Assembly: GCA_937881505.1 (NCBI GenBank)
Contig: CALGEM010000189.1
Location: 1-6,969 of the forward strand
Length of the DNA: 6,969 bases
Origin: an uncultured euryarchaeote
GTDB lineage: Archaea; Thermoplasmatota; Poseidoniia; Poseidoniales; Poseidoniaceae
Reading direction: 5' to 3'
Shown: piece by piece, positions 1 through 6,720 of the stretch
How the letters are laid out: each line of letters begins with the position of its first letter
Position numbering within the stretch: position 1 is the stretch's first letter
Notes under the pieces: model-generated
Database searches by the model: none
Told to the model about the DNA's origin: nothing
Seen by the model: the letters and a program-made list of their open reading frames with translations, nothing else
Position numbers and translations under genes: made by a program

Positions 1-53
1 TGCTAATCCAGTGGTGTCTCACCTCGGGAGTTCGAATCTCCCCTGCCGCGCCA
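1..53 (+). tRNA. tRNA-Ser(GCU), 3' half, cut by window edge
   Basis: The window opens inside the anticodon loop. TGCTAA reads as U33, anticodon GCU at positions 2-4, then A37-A38, followed by the 3' anticodon strand TCCAG. A long variable arm follows, with GGTG pairing to CACC around a TCT loop (about 12-23). This marks a class II tRNA, and with GCU it means serine. The T arm is GGGAG / TTCGAAT / CTCCC at 26-42, and the 3' acceptor strand is 43-49. G50 is the discriminator base usual for tRNA-Ser, and CCA is encoded at 51-53. The acceptor 5' strand, D arm and 5' anticodon strand lie outside the window, so acceptor pairing cannot be checked. Confidence 0.9.
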
Positions 54-54
54 A

Positions 55-3024
55 TCACTCAAAGAAGTCGTCAAATTCGTTCATTGCAGCGGCGCTGTTG
101 CGCTTTCGTGCTTCGAGCACTCGCTTGAGTCGCTTTCGTCGCTTGAGCAGGAGCGGGAGGAGCAAGAAGTTGAGCACGATGGTGGCGAGCAGAACAAATC
201 CAGCGTTTTGGAATTCAGACACTTGTGTCGCATCGTTCAGTTTCTGCAACCAAGGGATGCCGAGCGGTGGTTCAGGGGGTTCAGGCTCGGGTGGAATGAG
301 GTGCTGGTTGTACGCCCACCAGTCGTTGTTGATGTGGACCCGCTCAATGTTCGGATTCTCTGCATTTGGGTTTGGGTCGTAGTTGGCGACCATCAATTCA
401 TTACCCACGCTGTCAATTGGAGCGAAGATGTAGTAGTAGGTCCGGTAAGGTTGGATTCCGTTTCGCTCAAGACCGGTTTGGGTCAGTGTTCCCGTCTCCC
501 CGGGTACGCCTTCGAGGCCCACAATCATCGGCTCAATGAATTTCAGGTCAACGTTGTTGGGTTGTGTTTCGACACGGTAGATATTCCAAGTCACGTTGCC
601 TTGAACCTCATGGGCAGGCCAGGTCCACGACAGTTCAGCCGTGTAGCAAACCGACCAATCTTGTTGCTGTTCGAAGCAATCCGAGCTGTTGGTGAACGCC
701 CATGTGTGCGAGAGGTCCTCCAAGGTAATCGAGGGTGGAATGGCGTCGCCACAGAGTTGACCTGCTGCACCGTTCACTCGGGTGATGTTGGCCATTTGGA
801 GGTTGGCGTTTCCTTCACGGTCAATGGGGATGATGGCATAGGAGGCGCAAATACCCGTTTCGAGACGGTCTGGGTCAAGCCAGCTTTGGATGGAAAGGGA
901 TAGCGTTGCGACATGGCTTTCGAAGGTCAATTCCTCCCAAATATTCTCGTTCACGCCGCTCGTCGTTTCAGGGAACACCGTGGTTCCTGAAATGCCCTGG
1001 ATTTTGTAGAGGTTCCAACCGCCCACATAGGGGTTGGTGATGTCGCCCTTCGGCGTCCAGTCAAGTTGAATCTGGCCGTCCTCAAGTTGGGTCCATTCCA
1101 CGTTCTCAGCGGTTACATTGGTTGGTGGGAGAACGCCAATGAGCAAAATGACACCGTCTTTGGTCATTGAGATGTCCACTTCTTCAAAGTCGGGGCCGAA
1201 GGTGTAACTGTCAATGCCGTCCAGGAATTCCCATGCCACGCTCTCGGTGGAGGAGAGGTAGCGAATGTCGACGGTGGTCAAGTCAATGTTGTCAGGCAAG
1301 ATAGCGGTGAGATTGAGGGTCATGTCAAGGCTTCGCAAACCCTCGTCCTGAGCCGTGAGCGGTTGGACATCAACCGAGACCATCATTAGGGGTGAATCGC
1401 CCCCTCCGATGCCGTAGTTCTTCCCGAGATGAGGCAGGAGAATGTCGTGCGTAAACGTAGCCTCCTCCTCCGTGATGGCGGTGCCAGTGAAGTAGGGATC
1501 CACAGTCAAGTTGATGGAGTTGAGGACATCAAATTCCACATAGGCATATTCGGTTTCCCCCCACGGGTCGGTGACCTGAAGCGTGAGGTTGTGATGGCCA
1601 AGTCCGAAGGCTTCACCGGTCCTGTTCAGGACTTGTCCATGGCCCCAGACATAGAAGCCTTCTCGCCAAGTGTAGTTGAGCGGTTGGGAAGCGATGGCGT
1701 TGAAACGGCCAACCAGTTCCACATCATCGCTGGTGAGGAACACGTTGTTCTCCGAGTTGGTTTGGACGGAGGGGTTGATGGCACCAACCTGGACGTCGGC
1801 GTTGAGTGAATACAGGTTGTCACCCATGCGCACATCTTCACCGTTTTGGTAGATGGTGGGCATCTGAACTCTGATCAGCCGATTATTCCCCGTGGTGGTC
1901 ATGTTGAAGGTGCAACTCGCAGTGTCGCTGGGGTGCATGACAGCAATGTCACAACTGTCCTCGACTTCGAGTTCGTATTGCGTGTTGTACACCTGATACG
2001 AGACCGTGATGTTTTCAACCGACATGTTGCCGAGGTTTGCGAAGGTGGAAACCACGCGCTCGTTACCGTAGTAGAATTGTGTGGATTGTGCGTTGTGGCT
2101 GGGGTAGACATCCATTACCTTGAGGTCAATGCTGTCGTTGAGGACGATCTCGAATGTGGCGAGGTTGTTGGACGGGTTGAGGTCAGCATAGGGGTTGCCC
2201 GTGCTGCTGAAGAGTCCAAATTTCAGCATGAAGCGTCCTTCTTGCCCGTAATTGAAGGCGGGGAGGTTCATGTTGTAGGGGTCGTAGCCGCCCCAAGCAG
2301 GAAGGTTTTCGACCGTCTTGTAGGCCTCCTTGAGCATCATCGTTTCTTCCAAATCCCACAGTTGCCATCCGAAATCACCTGAAAACGTACACACGCCGCA
2401 CAAGGTTGACTGCCCCTTGGCCTTGAAGACATAATCCGTGTCGGTGTTTAACACACTCTCTTGGTCGTAAACGGCGAGATTTTGCAGGTGCTCAAGTGGG
2501 TTGTGGGTCGTGTCGGCGATGACGTCGACGAAATCATTGGTCAAATTGATGGTGAACCGGTACTCGTCGTCGGCAGGAACTTGGTCGTTCTGACTGAAGG
2601 TGTAGAGGATGGTGAAGACGCCCTCGGCATTTTGTCCGGGAATCCACAGGTCGGTTGAAGGGACACTCTCGGTCGTTTGTCCAGGTATGTTGCCCATGTT
2701 GAACTGGCCGGTTTCCTCGTAAACGGATTTGCAGGACGACGAGGTCACGTCCCCGTCGCAGGCGTACCAGGTGAGGGTTCGAGCAGCGCCGGAGGGGCTG
2801 GCGTAGTAATTCGTAACATCAGCCTCGAAACTGATGGTGTCAAAGGAGGAATACCAAGCGTCTGGGACTGGTGACGTACTCCCTGAAATGCCAATTGACC
2901 CCGTCAAGTTTGCACTGGAGGCGGGAGCGGTAGCGAGCACCCCTAAGGTCGATAAAAGGAGCATAACCACGAACCCAAGACTGGTTCTGCGTTGGGAAAT
3001 CTCGCGTTGCTTTCGCTCGGTCAT
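55..3024 (-). CDS. Large secreted, C-terminally anchored surface protein with Ig/Fn3/PKD-like modules
   Basis: This is a 989-residue exported protein of unknown exact function, probably an adhesin-like or cell-envelope structural protein facing outward. Residues 1-13 are basic (MTERKQREISQRR). A hydrophobic segment at 16-32 and a small-residue region ATAPASSA make a Sec signal peptide, with cleavage probably near residue 38. The ectodomain is rich in beta-strand patterns. Residues 290-400 resemble a CARDB-like module and 425-500 a PKD-like module (HHNLTLQVTDPWGE). Residues 633-735 and 765-880 look like Fn3-type modules, each with a W-N-x-Y strand. Many N-x-S/T sequons suggest glycosylation, and paired cysteines (89/98, 209/212, 358/371, 783/793) suggest disulfides. 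A proline-glutamate linker (911-920) precedes one membrane helix (941-960), a basic KRRKRLKR stop-transfer and an acidic tail. The frame is open upstream to 3204, but I chose the ATG at 3024 because AAGGAGG lies five bases before it and the signal peptide follows directly; the adjacent ATG at 3027 is possible. The domain names are my reading of patterns, not search results. Confidence 0.85.
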   Translation of the reverse strand: MTERKQREISQRRTSLGFVVMLLLSTLGVLATAPASSANLTGSIGISGSTSPVPDAWYSSFDTISFEADVTNYYASPSGAARTLTWYACDGDVTSSSCKSVYEETGQFNMGNIPGQTTESVPSTDLWIPGQNAEGVFTILYTFSQNDQVPADDEYRFTINLTNDFVDVIADTTHNPLEHLQNLAVYDQESVLNTDTDYVFKAKGQSTLCGVCTFSGDFGWQLWDLEETMMLKEAYKTVENLPAWGGYDPYNMNLPAFNYGQEGRFMLKFGLFSSTGNPYADLNPSNNLATFEIVLNDSIDLKVMDVYPSHNAQSTQFYYGNERVVSTFANLGNMSVENITVSYQVYNTQYELEVEDSCDIAVMHPSDTASCTFNMTTTGNNRLIRVQMPTIYQNGEDVRMGDNLYSLNADVQVGAINPSVQTNSENNVFLTSDDVELVGRFNAIASQPLNYTWREGFYVWGHGQVLNRTGEAFGLGHHNLTLQVTDPWGETEYAYVEFDVLNSINLTVDPYFTGTAITEEEATFTHDILLPHLGKNYGIGGGDSPLMMVSVDVQPLTAQDEGLRSLDMTLNLTAILPDNIDLTTVDIRYLSSTESVAWEFLDGIDSYTFGPDFEEVDISMTKDGVILLIGVLPPTNVTAENVEWTQLEDGQIQLDWTPKGDITNPYVGGWNLYKIQGISGTTVFPETTSGVNENIWEELTFESHVATLSLSIQSWLDPDRLETGICASYAIIPIDREGNANLQMANITRVNGAAGQLCGDAIPPSITLEDLSHTWAFTNSSDCFEQQQDWSVCYTAELSWTWPAHEVQGNVTWNIYRVETQPNNVDLKFIEPMIVGLEGVPGETGTLTQTGLERNGIQPYRTYYYIFAPIDSVGNELMVANYDPNPNAENPNIERVHINNDWWAYNQHLIPPEPEPPEPPLGIPWLQKLNDATQVSEFQNAGFVLLATIVLNFLLLPLLLKRRKRLKRVLEARKRNSAAAMNEFDDFFE

Positions 3025-3029
3025 CATAA

Positions 3030-3036
3030 CCTCCTT
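3030..3036 (-). promoter_or_regulatory. Strong Shine-Dalgarno for the surface-protein gene
   Basis: The minus strand reads AAGGAGG, then TTATG, then ATG at 3024. This near-perfect Shine-Dalgarno decides the start. It sits five bases before the ATG at 3024 and only two before the ATG at 3027, so 3024 is preferred. The upstream open frame to 3204 is therefore untranslated leader or divergent promoter DNA. Confidence 0.75.
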
Positions 3037-3183
3037 CCATCCGTGATTCAAAGACTCATCGCTTCCAAGCCGCCTAAATCGCCCGTTTGAAGCCACCCAG
3101 AGAAACGGCAACTGTGGGCCAGTTGGGCGAGTTGGGATGGTTTCATGCGGCAACCTCTTGAATTGTGCAGGCATGGTCAGGTC
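3037..3183. other. Divergent intergenic region
   Basis: About 150 bases separate the minus-strand surface-protein gene from the plus-strand lamin-tail-domain gene, so promoters for both directions should lie here. I see no convincing archaeal TATA box with a BRE. The only AT-leaning stretch is around CCTAAATCG (3073-3081), which would sit about 50-60 bases upstream of the minus-strand start. No inverted repeat or operator stands out. The region shrinks to about 110 bases if the plus-strand gene starts at 3145. Confidence 0.45.
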
Positions 3184-4263
3184 ATGCGGCGAACCTTCTC
3201 TCATCGTGAGCGCGATGAAGGGGGCTTGACGGCCGTGATTGAATTTCTTTCAGCGTTCACGTTGTTCTTGATGATTCTGACTGCCTTTCTCTCGCTCGCT
3301 CAACTGCAAATGGGTTCCAATGACCCGAATGTTGACCGGCTTGACCGAGCTGCTTCCTTGGGCCTTGACCGGCTCACTTCGGGAGAGGGCTGGTTCGTTC
3401 CCGATGCCGATGGTTTGGATTACGCCAACGCCACCGCTGAATGGCACTTGGCGGCGGCAGATGCTCTGCATGAGGGACGGGTTCAGCCCGGGTTGGTGTT
3501 GAATCAGCGATTGGACATGGACCGGGTTGAGGCGCTTCACAATGTCACAGAAGACGGCATGGCCGCCGGACTTGGTCTCGACGGCGACATGAGCCTCCAT
3601 CTGACCATCGTGGTGGCGGAAAGCACGCAACAAGGACGGGCCTCAACCGTTCTCTTCGAAGGCGGTACCGAGCGTGGCACTGCCCCGTCATCCTCCACCT
3701 CCTACCGTTCCTTCCAACAAGACGGAGAATTGATTCGGGTAATTTTGGAAGTTCACGACGGCGGTCGAAAGAACAACGTCCTTCACATCACTGAGGTCAT
3801 GGCTCGCCCCTCTTCTAGCGGGCCGGAATGGATCGAGATTGAGAACCCTAACGACTTCGCCGTCGCCCTGAAGGGTTGGTCTCTCAATCACACATCGGGG
3901 AGCAGTTCCAGCAACCTTCTCTTGCAGTCAGGTGTCCTTTCAGGCCAATCCCTCTCTCTGTTCACCGGCGATGTTTCTTCGCAAACCGTTGGCAACGCCA
4001 CTCATGTCATCGATCTCGGGTCGCTCGGCTTCTTAGGCGTGGGGCAGTTGGACGGCCTGGCCAACGGTCAAGGCAAATTGAGCCTCCGTTACACGCAACT
4101 CGATGAAATCACACCCGCTGATGTCATGCGGGTTGAGTGGGGTGGAAACACCCAGTTGTTCATGGTGACCGGCCAATCCTTGGTTTGGGACGGAGAGGAC
4201 CGCTTTGCTTCAGAATCGTGGGCTTTGGAGGATTCACCAACTCCGGGCGAACACAATGGCTGA
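3184..4263 (+). CDS. Membrane-anchored lamin-tail-domain (LTD) protein with prepilin-like N-terminus
   Basis: This is a 359-residue envelope protein. The N-terminus is charged (MRRTFSHRERDEGG) and leads into a hydrophobic helix at 15-40 starting LTAVIEFLSAF. This arrangement, charged residues then Gly then a long hydrophobic stretch with an early Glu, resembles an archaeal class III (prepilin-type) signal; a plain N-terminal membrane anchor is the alternative. Residues 45-195 are a less recognisable extracytoplasmic part. Residues 199-359 match a lamin-tail domain: HITEVMARP, then EWIEIENPNDFAVALKGWSL, and the typical C-terminal W...SPTPGEHN. LTDs are immunoglobulin-like folds found in many secreted prokaryotic proteins and nucleases, but no catalytic domain is visible here. 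I chose the ATG at 3184 because it puts a short basic region directly before the hydrophobic segment; the in-frame ATG at 3145 would add 13 residues. The gene is transcribed away from the surface-protein gene and toward the KaiC-like cluster, 71 bases ahead of it. Confidence 0.8.
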   Translation: MRRTFSHRERDEGGLTAVIEFLSAFTLFLMILTAFLSLAQLQMGSNDPNVDRLDRAASLGLDRLTSGEGWFVPDADGLDYANATAEWHLAAADALHEGRVQPGLVLNQRLDMDRVEALHNVTEDGMAAGLGLDGDMSLHLTIVVAESTQQGRASTVLFEGGTERGTAPSSSTSYRSFQQDGELIRVILEVHDGGRKNNVLHITEVMARPSSSGPEWIEIENPNDFAVALKGWSLNHTSGSSSSNLLLQSGVLSGQSLSLFTGDVSSQTVGNATHVIDLGSLGFLGVGQLDGLANGQGKLSLRYTQLDEITPADVMRVEWGGNTQLFMVTGQSLVWDGEDRFASESWALEDSPTPGEHNG

Positions 4264-4334
4264 ATCGGACAAGACTCGTCCTCCGCTTTCCGCACACTTC
4301 ATCAACCCAAGCCTGTTCCTTCCGCTTGGTCCCC
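4264..4334 (+). other. Short intergenic gap before the KaiC-like operon
   Basis: These 71 bases between the LTD gene stop and the KaiC-like start hold no recognisable TATA box, Shine-Dalgarno, hairpin or T-rich terminator. Both read-through from the LTD gene and a weak or leaderless promoter are possible. Confidence 0.4.
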
Positions 4335-5117
4335 ATGCAACCGACGAGCGTTTACACCCGAGACCGATGCGTGACGGGCATCCATGGATTGGATGAGATT
4401 CTCCGTGGTGGCATCCCCTACGGTTCAACCGTGTTGGCCGCAGGAACCTGTGGCTCAGGAAAGACCACGCTCGGCATGGAATTCCTGGTCCGTGGTGCTT
4501 TGGCGGGCGAGGCCTGCGCTCACTTCACGGCAACAGAACCTTCTGTGAAACTGCTCGAGAACATCCGCCAATACGCCTTCTTCGACATGAACATGGTGGA
4601 CTCGGGGCTCATCAACGTCTTTGACATGGACGTTCTCTACTCCTGGTTGGGTTTGGAAAAAGCCTCCTTTGACCTTGATGACGTTCACGCCCTCATCAAG
4701 TCCATCGTGGACATTGTCAACACCATCGGTGTCACCCGTTTGGTCATCGATTCGGTCACCACTCTGTGTTACAAGATTAAGTCGGAGCAACTGATTCGTG
4801 ACTTTTTGTTCACCCTTGGAAAGAAACTGGCCACGCTTGGTTGCACCACCATTTTGATTTCAGAAATCACCTCGGCCACCGAAAACGCCCATTGGTCATC
4901 GTTTGGTGTTGAGGAAGCCATCGCCGACGGCATCATCGTCATGGGGGATTCAGAGCGAATGGGCCACCTGCTGCGATTCTTGCAAGTCGTGAAAATGCGA
5001 GGAACATCTCACAGTCGGGCGAAACATGCCATCGAACTCACGCCGCTTGGCGTGATGCTCATTCCGATGCTCAAATGGGGCGCTTCAGCCGATAAAACAT
5101 CCAGATGGGGGCAATGA
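4335..5117 (+). CDS. KaiC/RadA-family P-loop ATPase
   Basis: This is a 260-residue single-domain RecA-fold ATPase of the KaiC family, expected in the cytoplasm and binding ATP as an oligomer. The family opening is clear: VTGIHGLDEILRGGIPYGS (13-31), then Walker A GTCGSGKTT at 37-45 with Lys43. Walker B is RLVIDS (135-140, Asp139). The acidic pair that follows strand 2 in KaiC appears as Thr67-Glu68, so only the second acid is kept. The C-terminal family signature is present as VVKMRGTSH (218-226), followed by IELTPLGV. The length fits single-domain archaeal KaiC homologues, a family that includes the archaellum protein ArlH/FlaH. The open frame runs upstream to 4137 inside the LTD gene, but the ATG at 4335 places the conserved opening at the expected distance. 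No clear Shine-Dalgarno precedes it. Its substrate or partner is unknown; the two RecA-like genes behind it are likely partners. Confidence 0.88.
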   Translation: MQPTSVYTRDRCVTGIHGLDEILRGGIPYGSTVLAAGTCGSGKTTLGMEFLVRGALAGEACAHFTATEPSVKLLENIRQYAFFDMNMVDSGLINVFDMDVLYSWLGLEKASFDLDDVHALIKSIVDIVNTIGVTRLVIDSVTTLCYKIKSEQLIRDFLFTLGKKLATLGCTTILISEITSATENAHWSSFGVEEAIADGIIVMGDSERMGHLLRFLQVVKMRGTSHSRAKHAIELTPLGVMLIPMLKWGASADKTSRWGQ

Positions 5118-5704
5118 TAATGTTTGAGCTTGACCAACAGATTGCTGAACAACTGACCCAAGTTTCGCTGGGAAGTTCCGTACAAGTCCGAATGAGCGCC
5201 ACCAATTCCTTTGCCGTGACGGCAAGCACGATGATCCCCCTCATGCAGATGTTCGAGATGGGAGGTGTCTACATTTCCGCCAGCCGAGGTGCAGTGGAAA
5301 TTATCCAAGCCTTCGAGTCAATTGGCGTGGATGTCTCTGGTATTCATTTCCTTGATTTGGTCTCATCTGGTGTGTTGGGTGGAACCGATGTGCCCTATTC
5401 CAACATTACGTTCATCGACAGCCCCATCATGCTGGAGAGTATTTTGTTGCGTACGCTTTACACGCTGAGAACGGTTACCAATGCTCGAAATTTTGTCTTC
5501 CTCGACAGCGTGAATGCCTTGGCCATCTACAACGATGACAGGATGCTCGCCGAGTACCTTCACACCTTCATCAACACCTTCCGGCAGCGTGAGGTACTTT
5601 CGGTCATGCTCAATGTACCAGACCAAACGCCGCCGCTCGTGCTCGCAAACTTGGACACGTACTGCACGGATTTGATCGACCGTGGACAGGTGGTCCTCCT
5701 CTGA
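5114..5704 (+). CDS. RecA/KaiC-fold pseudo-ATPase, short, no Walker A
   Basis: This is a 196-residue protein that I read as a degenerate relative of the gene just upstream. GSSVQV...SATNSFAVTAS aligns by position with GSTVLAAGTCGSGKTTLG of that ATPase, but the glycines and the Walker lysine are gone and Phe sits at the lysine position. VYISASRGAVEIIQAFESIGVD matches the strand-2 and helix region with Ser-Arg replacing the acidic pair. NFVFLDSVNALAIYNDD (127-143) matches the Walker B strand, keeping the Asp. The protein stops at the strand equal to the ADGIIVM region of its neighbour, so the KMRG C-terminal part (about 55 residues) is missing. It probably binds no nucleotide and may cap or scaffold the active ATPase. 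The start at 5114 gives an ATGA overlap with the upstream stop; ATGs at 5105 and 5120 are alternatives, the last sitting eight bases after a GGGGG run. Confidence 0.78.
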   Translation: MIMFELDQQIAEQLTQVSLGSSVQVRMSATNSFAVTASTMIPLMQMFEMGGVYISASRGAVEIIQAFESIGVDVSGIHFLDLVSSGVLGGTDVPYSNITFIDSPIMLESILLRTLYTLRTVTNARNFVFLDSVNALAIYNDDRMLAEYLHTFINTFRQREVLSVMLNVPDQTPPLVLANLDTYCTDLIDRGQVVLL

Positions 5705-5710
5705 GGTGAT
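5703..5710 (+). promoter_or_regulatory. Shine-Dalgarno overlapping upstream stop
   Basis: GAGGTGAT starts inside the TGA stop of the pseudo-ATPase gene and lies five bases before the ATG at 5716. It is a strong match to an archaeal anti-Shine-Dalgarno (core GGTGAT). It fixes the start of the next gene and suggests translational coupling within one operon. Confidence 0.7.
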
Positions 5711-5715
5711 GATGC

Positions 5716-6519
5716 ATGGCTCGAAAAATGACATTTGACCCAGAAGACGAGGAATTCTTTGGTTCCGTTGGCTCCTTTGGTGTGCCGAAATTTGACAACG
5801 AAATGCGAGGCGGTGTGCCGCGAGGTTTCACCATGATCGCCTTCACCGAAACGGGTTCAGGAAGCGAACTTTTTGCGAAGCAATTCACTTCTCCTGCTGA
5901 GGAGCCCGAAAACACCCTCTACATTGCAACCGATGAAGGGCAGCAAGAAATTATTCGAATTTTCAAGAAGTACGATTGGCCCCTTGACATCAATGTCCGC
6001 ACCATCGGTGAGGAGTACAACGCCAACGTCTTGGAACGAGAACTGCTCGCCAGTCGTTATCGCCTTGAGGGTTTCCAGTTGGCCGATATTCAGCGACTTG
6101 CTCAAACTCGGTTTGTCGATGACAGCAGCCAAGATTACCTGACCGAAGTCACCAACGAAATCATGGGTCTTGGCCCCTACTTCCGGGCCGTTTTGGACAA
6201 CCTCGATTTCTTTTTGCAGCGAGAGGATCCCGCACGGGTCATTTCCATGGTCCGTATGCTTCAGGCCCACGCTCAAATGGTGCGAGGGCTGCTCATGATC
6301 TCGGTTTCAACCGATGGTCTGGACCCTGCCATCAAGCAGGAATTGTCGTCCATCGCTGACATGGTCCTGTCTTTCAAGGTTCGAACCATTGGTACGGACT
6401 TTGAAAACTCCATGATCGTCTCAAAATTCAGAAACGCTCCAGAGAACCTCAAAATTCTCGTGTTCCGAGTGACGCCCGAAGAAGGCATCACTCCAGAAAC
6501 CGTGGAACGTATCGCTTGA
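5716..6519 (+). CDS. RecA/KaiC-fold protein with degenerate Walker A
   Basis: This is a 267-residue relative of the KaiC-like ATPase. FGVPKFDNEMRGGVPRGFTMIAF (21-43) is the family opening (G-x-x-x-hD-x-x-hxGGhPxG). The P-loop position reads TETGSGSELF (44-53), so Ser50 replaces the catalytic lysine and Glu51 the Thr/Ser. IATDEGQQEIIRIFKKYDW (70-88) matches the KaiC strand-2 region and keeps an acidic pair, Asp73-Glu74. FRAVLDNLDFF (156-166) is the Walker B strand with Asp161. The C-terminal signature is present in altered form, MIVSKFRNAPENLKILVFRVTPEEGI (233-258), so unlike the middle gene this protein spans the whole domain. An insert of about 20 residues near 100-135 lengthens it. Loss of the lysine argues against normal ATP hydrolysis; nucleotide binding cannot be excluded. 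It starts 11 bases after the previous stop with a good Shine-Dalgarno and is almost certainly co-transcribed with the two upstream genes. Confidence 0.82.
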   Translation: MARKMTFDPEDEEFFGSVGSFGVPKFDNEMRGGVPRGFTMIAFTETGSGSELFAKQFTSPAEEPENTLYIATDEGQQEIIRIFKKYDWPLDINVRTIGEEYNANVLERELLASRYRLEGFQLADIQRLAQTRFVDDSSQDYLTEVTNEIMGLGPYFRAVLDNLDFFLQREDPARVISMVRMLQAHAQMVRGLLMISVSTDGLDPAIKQELSSIADMVLSFKVRTIGTDFENSMIVSKFRNAPENLKILVFRVTPEEGITPETVERIA

Positions 6520-6541
6520 TGGACGCTGTGGCTTCAACGAC

Positions 6542-6715
6542 ATGTCCAAAACGGTCGGGCGTGCGGCACACCTCATGGGGAAGCGCGCTGCGACCGGAGG
6601 ATACGACCCGTCCGGTATTGATTCAGACGCTTGGGAAGAACTTGAGGGACAACTTGAGGCAACGATTCCCAACTACGACCGTGTCAACGCTTGGATGACC
6701 TTTGGACAGGATAAA
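6542..6715 (+). CDS. UbiE-like SAM methyltransferase, N-terminal fragment only
   Basis: About 58 residues are visible from the ATG at 6542, 22 bases after the previous stop. After an acidic start, IPNYDRVNAWMTFGQDK (42-58) closely resembles the stretch that opens UbiE/COQ5-type quinone methyltransferases, where Y-D-x-x-N-x-x-M-S/T-F-G is followed by x-x-R-x-W-R and the SAM-binding motif I. Here the expected RWR and the SAM-binding core never come. The frame instead runs on into terminase sequence, so the gene is broken at about 6710-6715. The high-G+C composition matches the upstream archaeal genes. An intact version would methylate a quinone or a similar lipid precursor; other class I methyltransferases sharing this motif are possible. 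The overlapping frame from 6519 to 6698 shows no recognisable motif and is not favoured. M12 at 6575 is an alternative start. Confidence 0.55.
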
Positions 6716-6720
6716 AACAT
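6701..6720. other. Chimeric junction, archaeal to phage-like DNA
   Basis: Within one reading frame the sequence changes from a UbiE-like segment ending FGQDK to a terminase segment beginning DKNILVIATKQ. G+C falls from 131/240 (about 55%) at 6481-6720 to 86/240 (about 36%) at 6721-6960. GATAAA at 6710-6715 encodes Asp-Lys, which fits both sides, so a six-base shared sequence may mark the joining point. No integrase site, repeat or insertion-sequence end is visible here. Confidence 0.65.

Noticed and set aside
208..903. Open reading frame of 231 codons on the plus strand
   Set aside because: It lies wholly antisense to the surface-protein gene, has no recognisable motif, and the opposite strand has a signal peptide, repeated sequons and a membrane anchor. 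The same applies to plus-strand frames at 11-382, 1429-1809 and 1846-2382.
3028..3204. Upstream extension of the surface-protein frame by 60 codons
   Set aside because: The extension would bury the signal peptide 60 residues in and ignore the strong Shine-Dalgarno before 3024. It also overlaps the start of the divergent gene.
4137..4334. Upstream extension of the KaiC-like frame
   Set aside because: It overlaps the well-supported C-terminal end of the lamin-tail domain in another frame, and the conserved KaiC opening begins soon after the ATG at 4335.
6516..6698. 60-codon frame starting TTG-ATG right at the stop of the third RecA-like gene
   Set aside because: The overlapping frame from 6542 carries a clear UbiE-type motif and stays open to the window end, so this shorter, motif-free frame is taken as its shadow.
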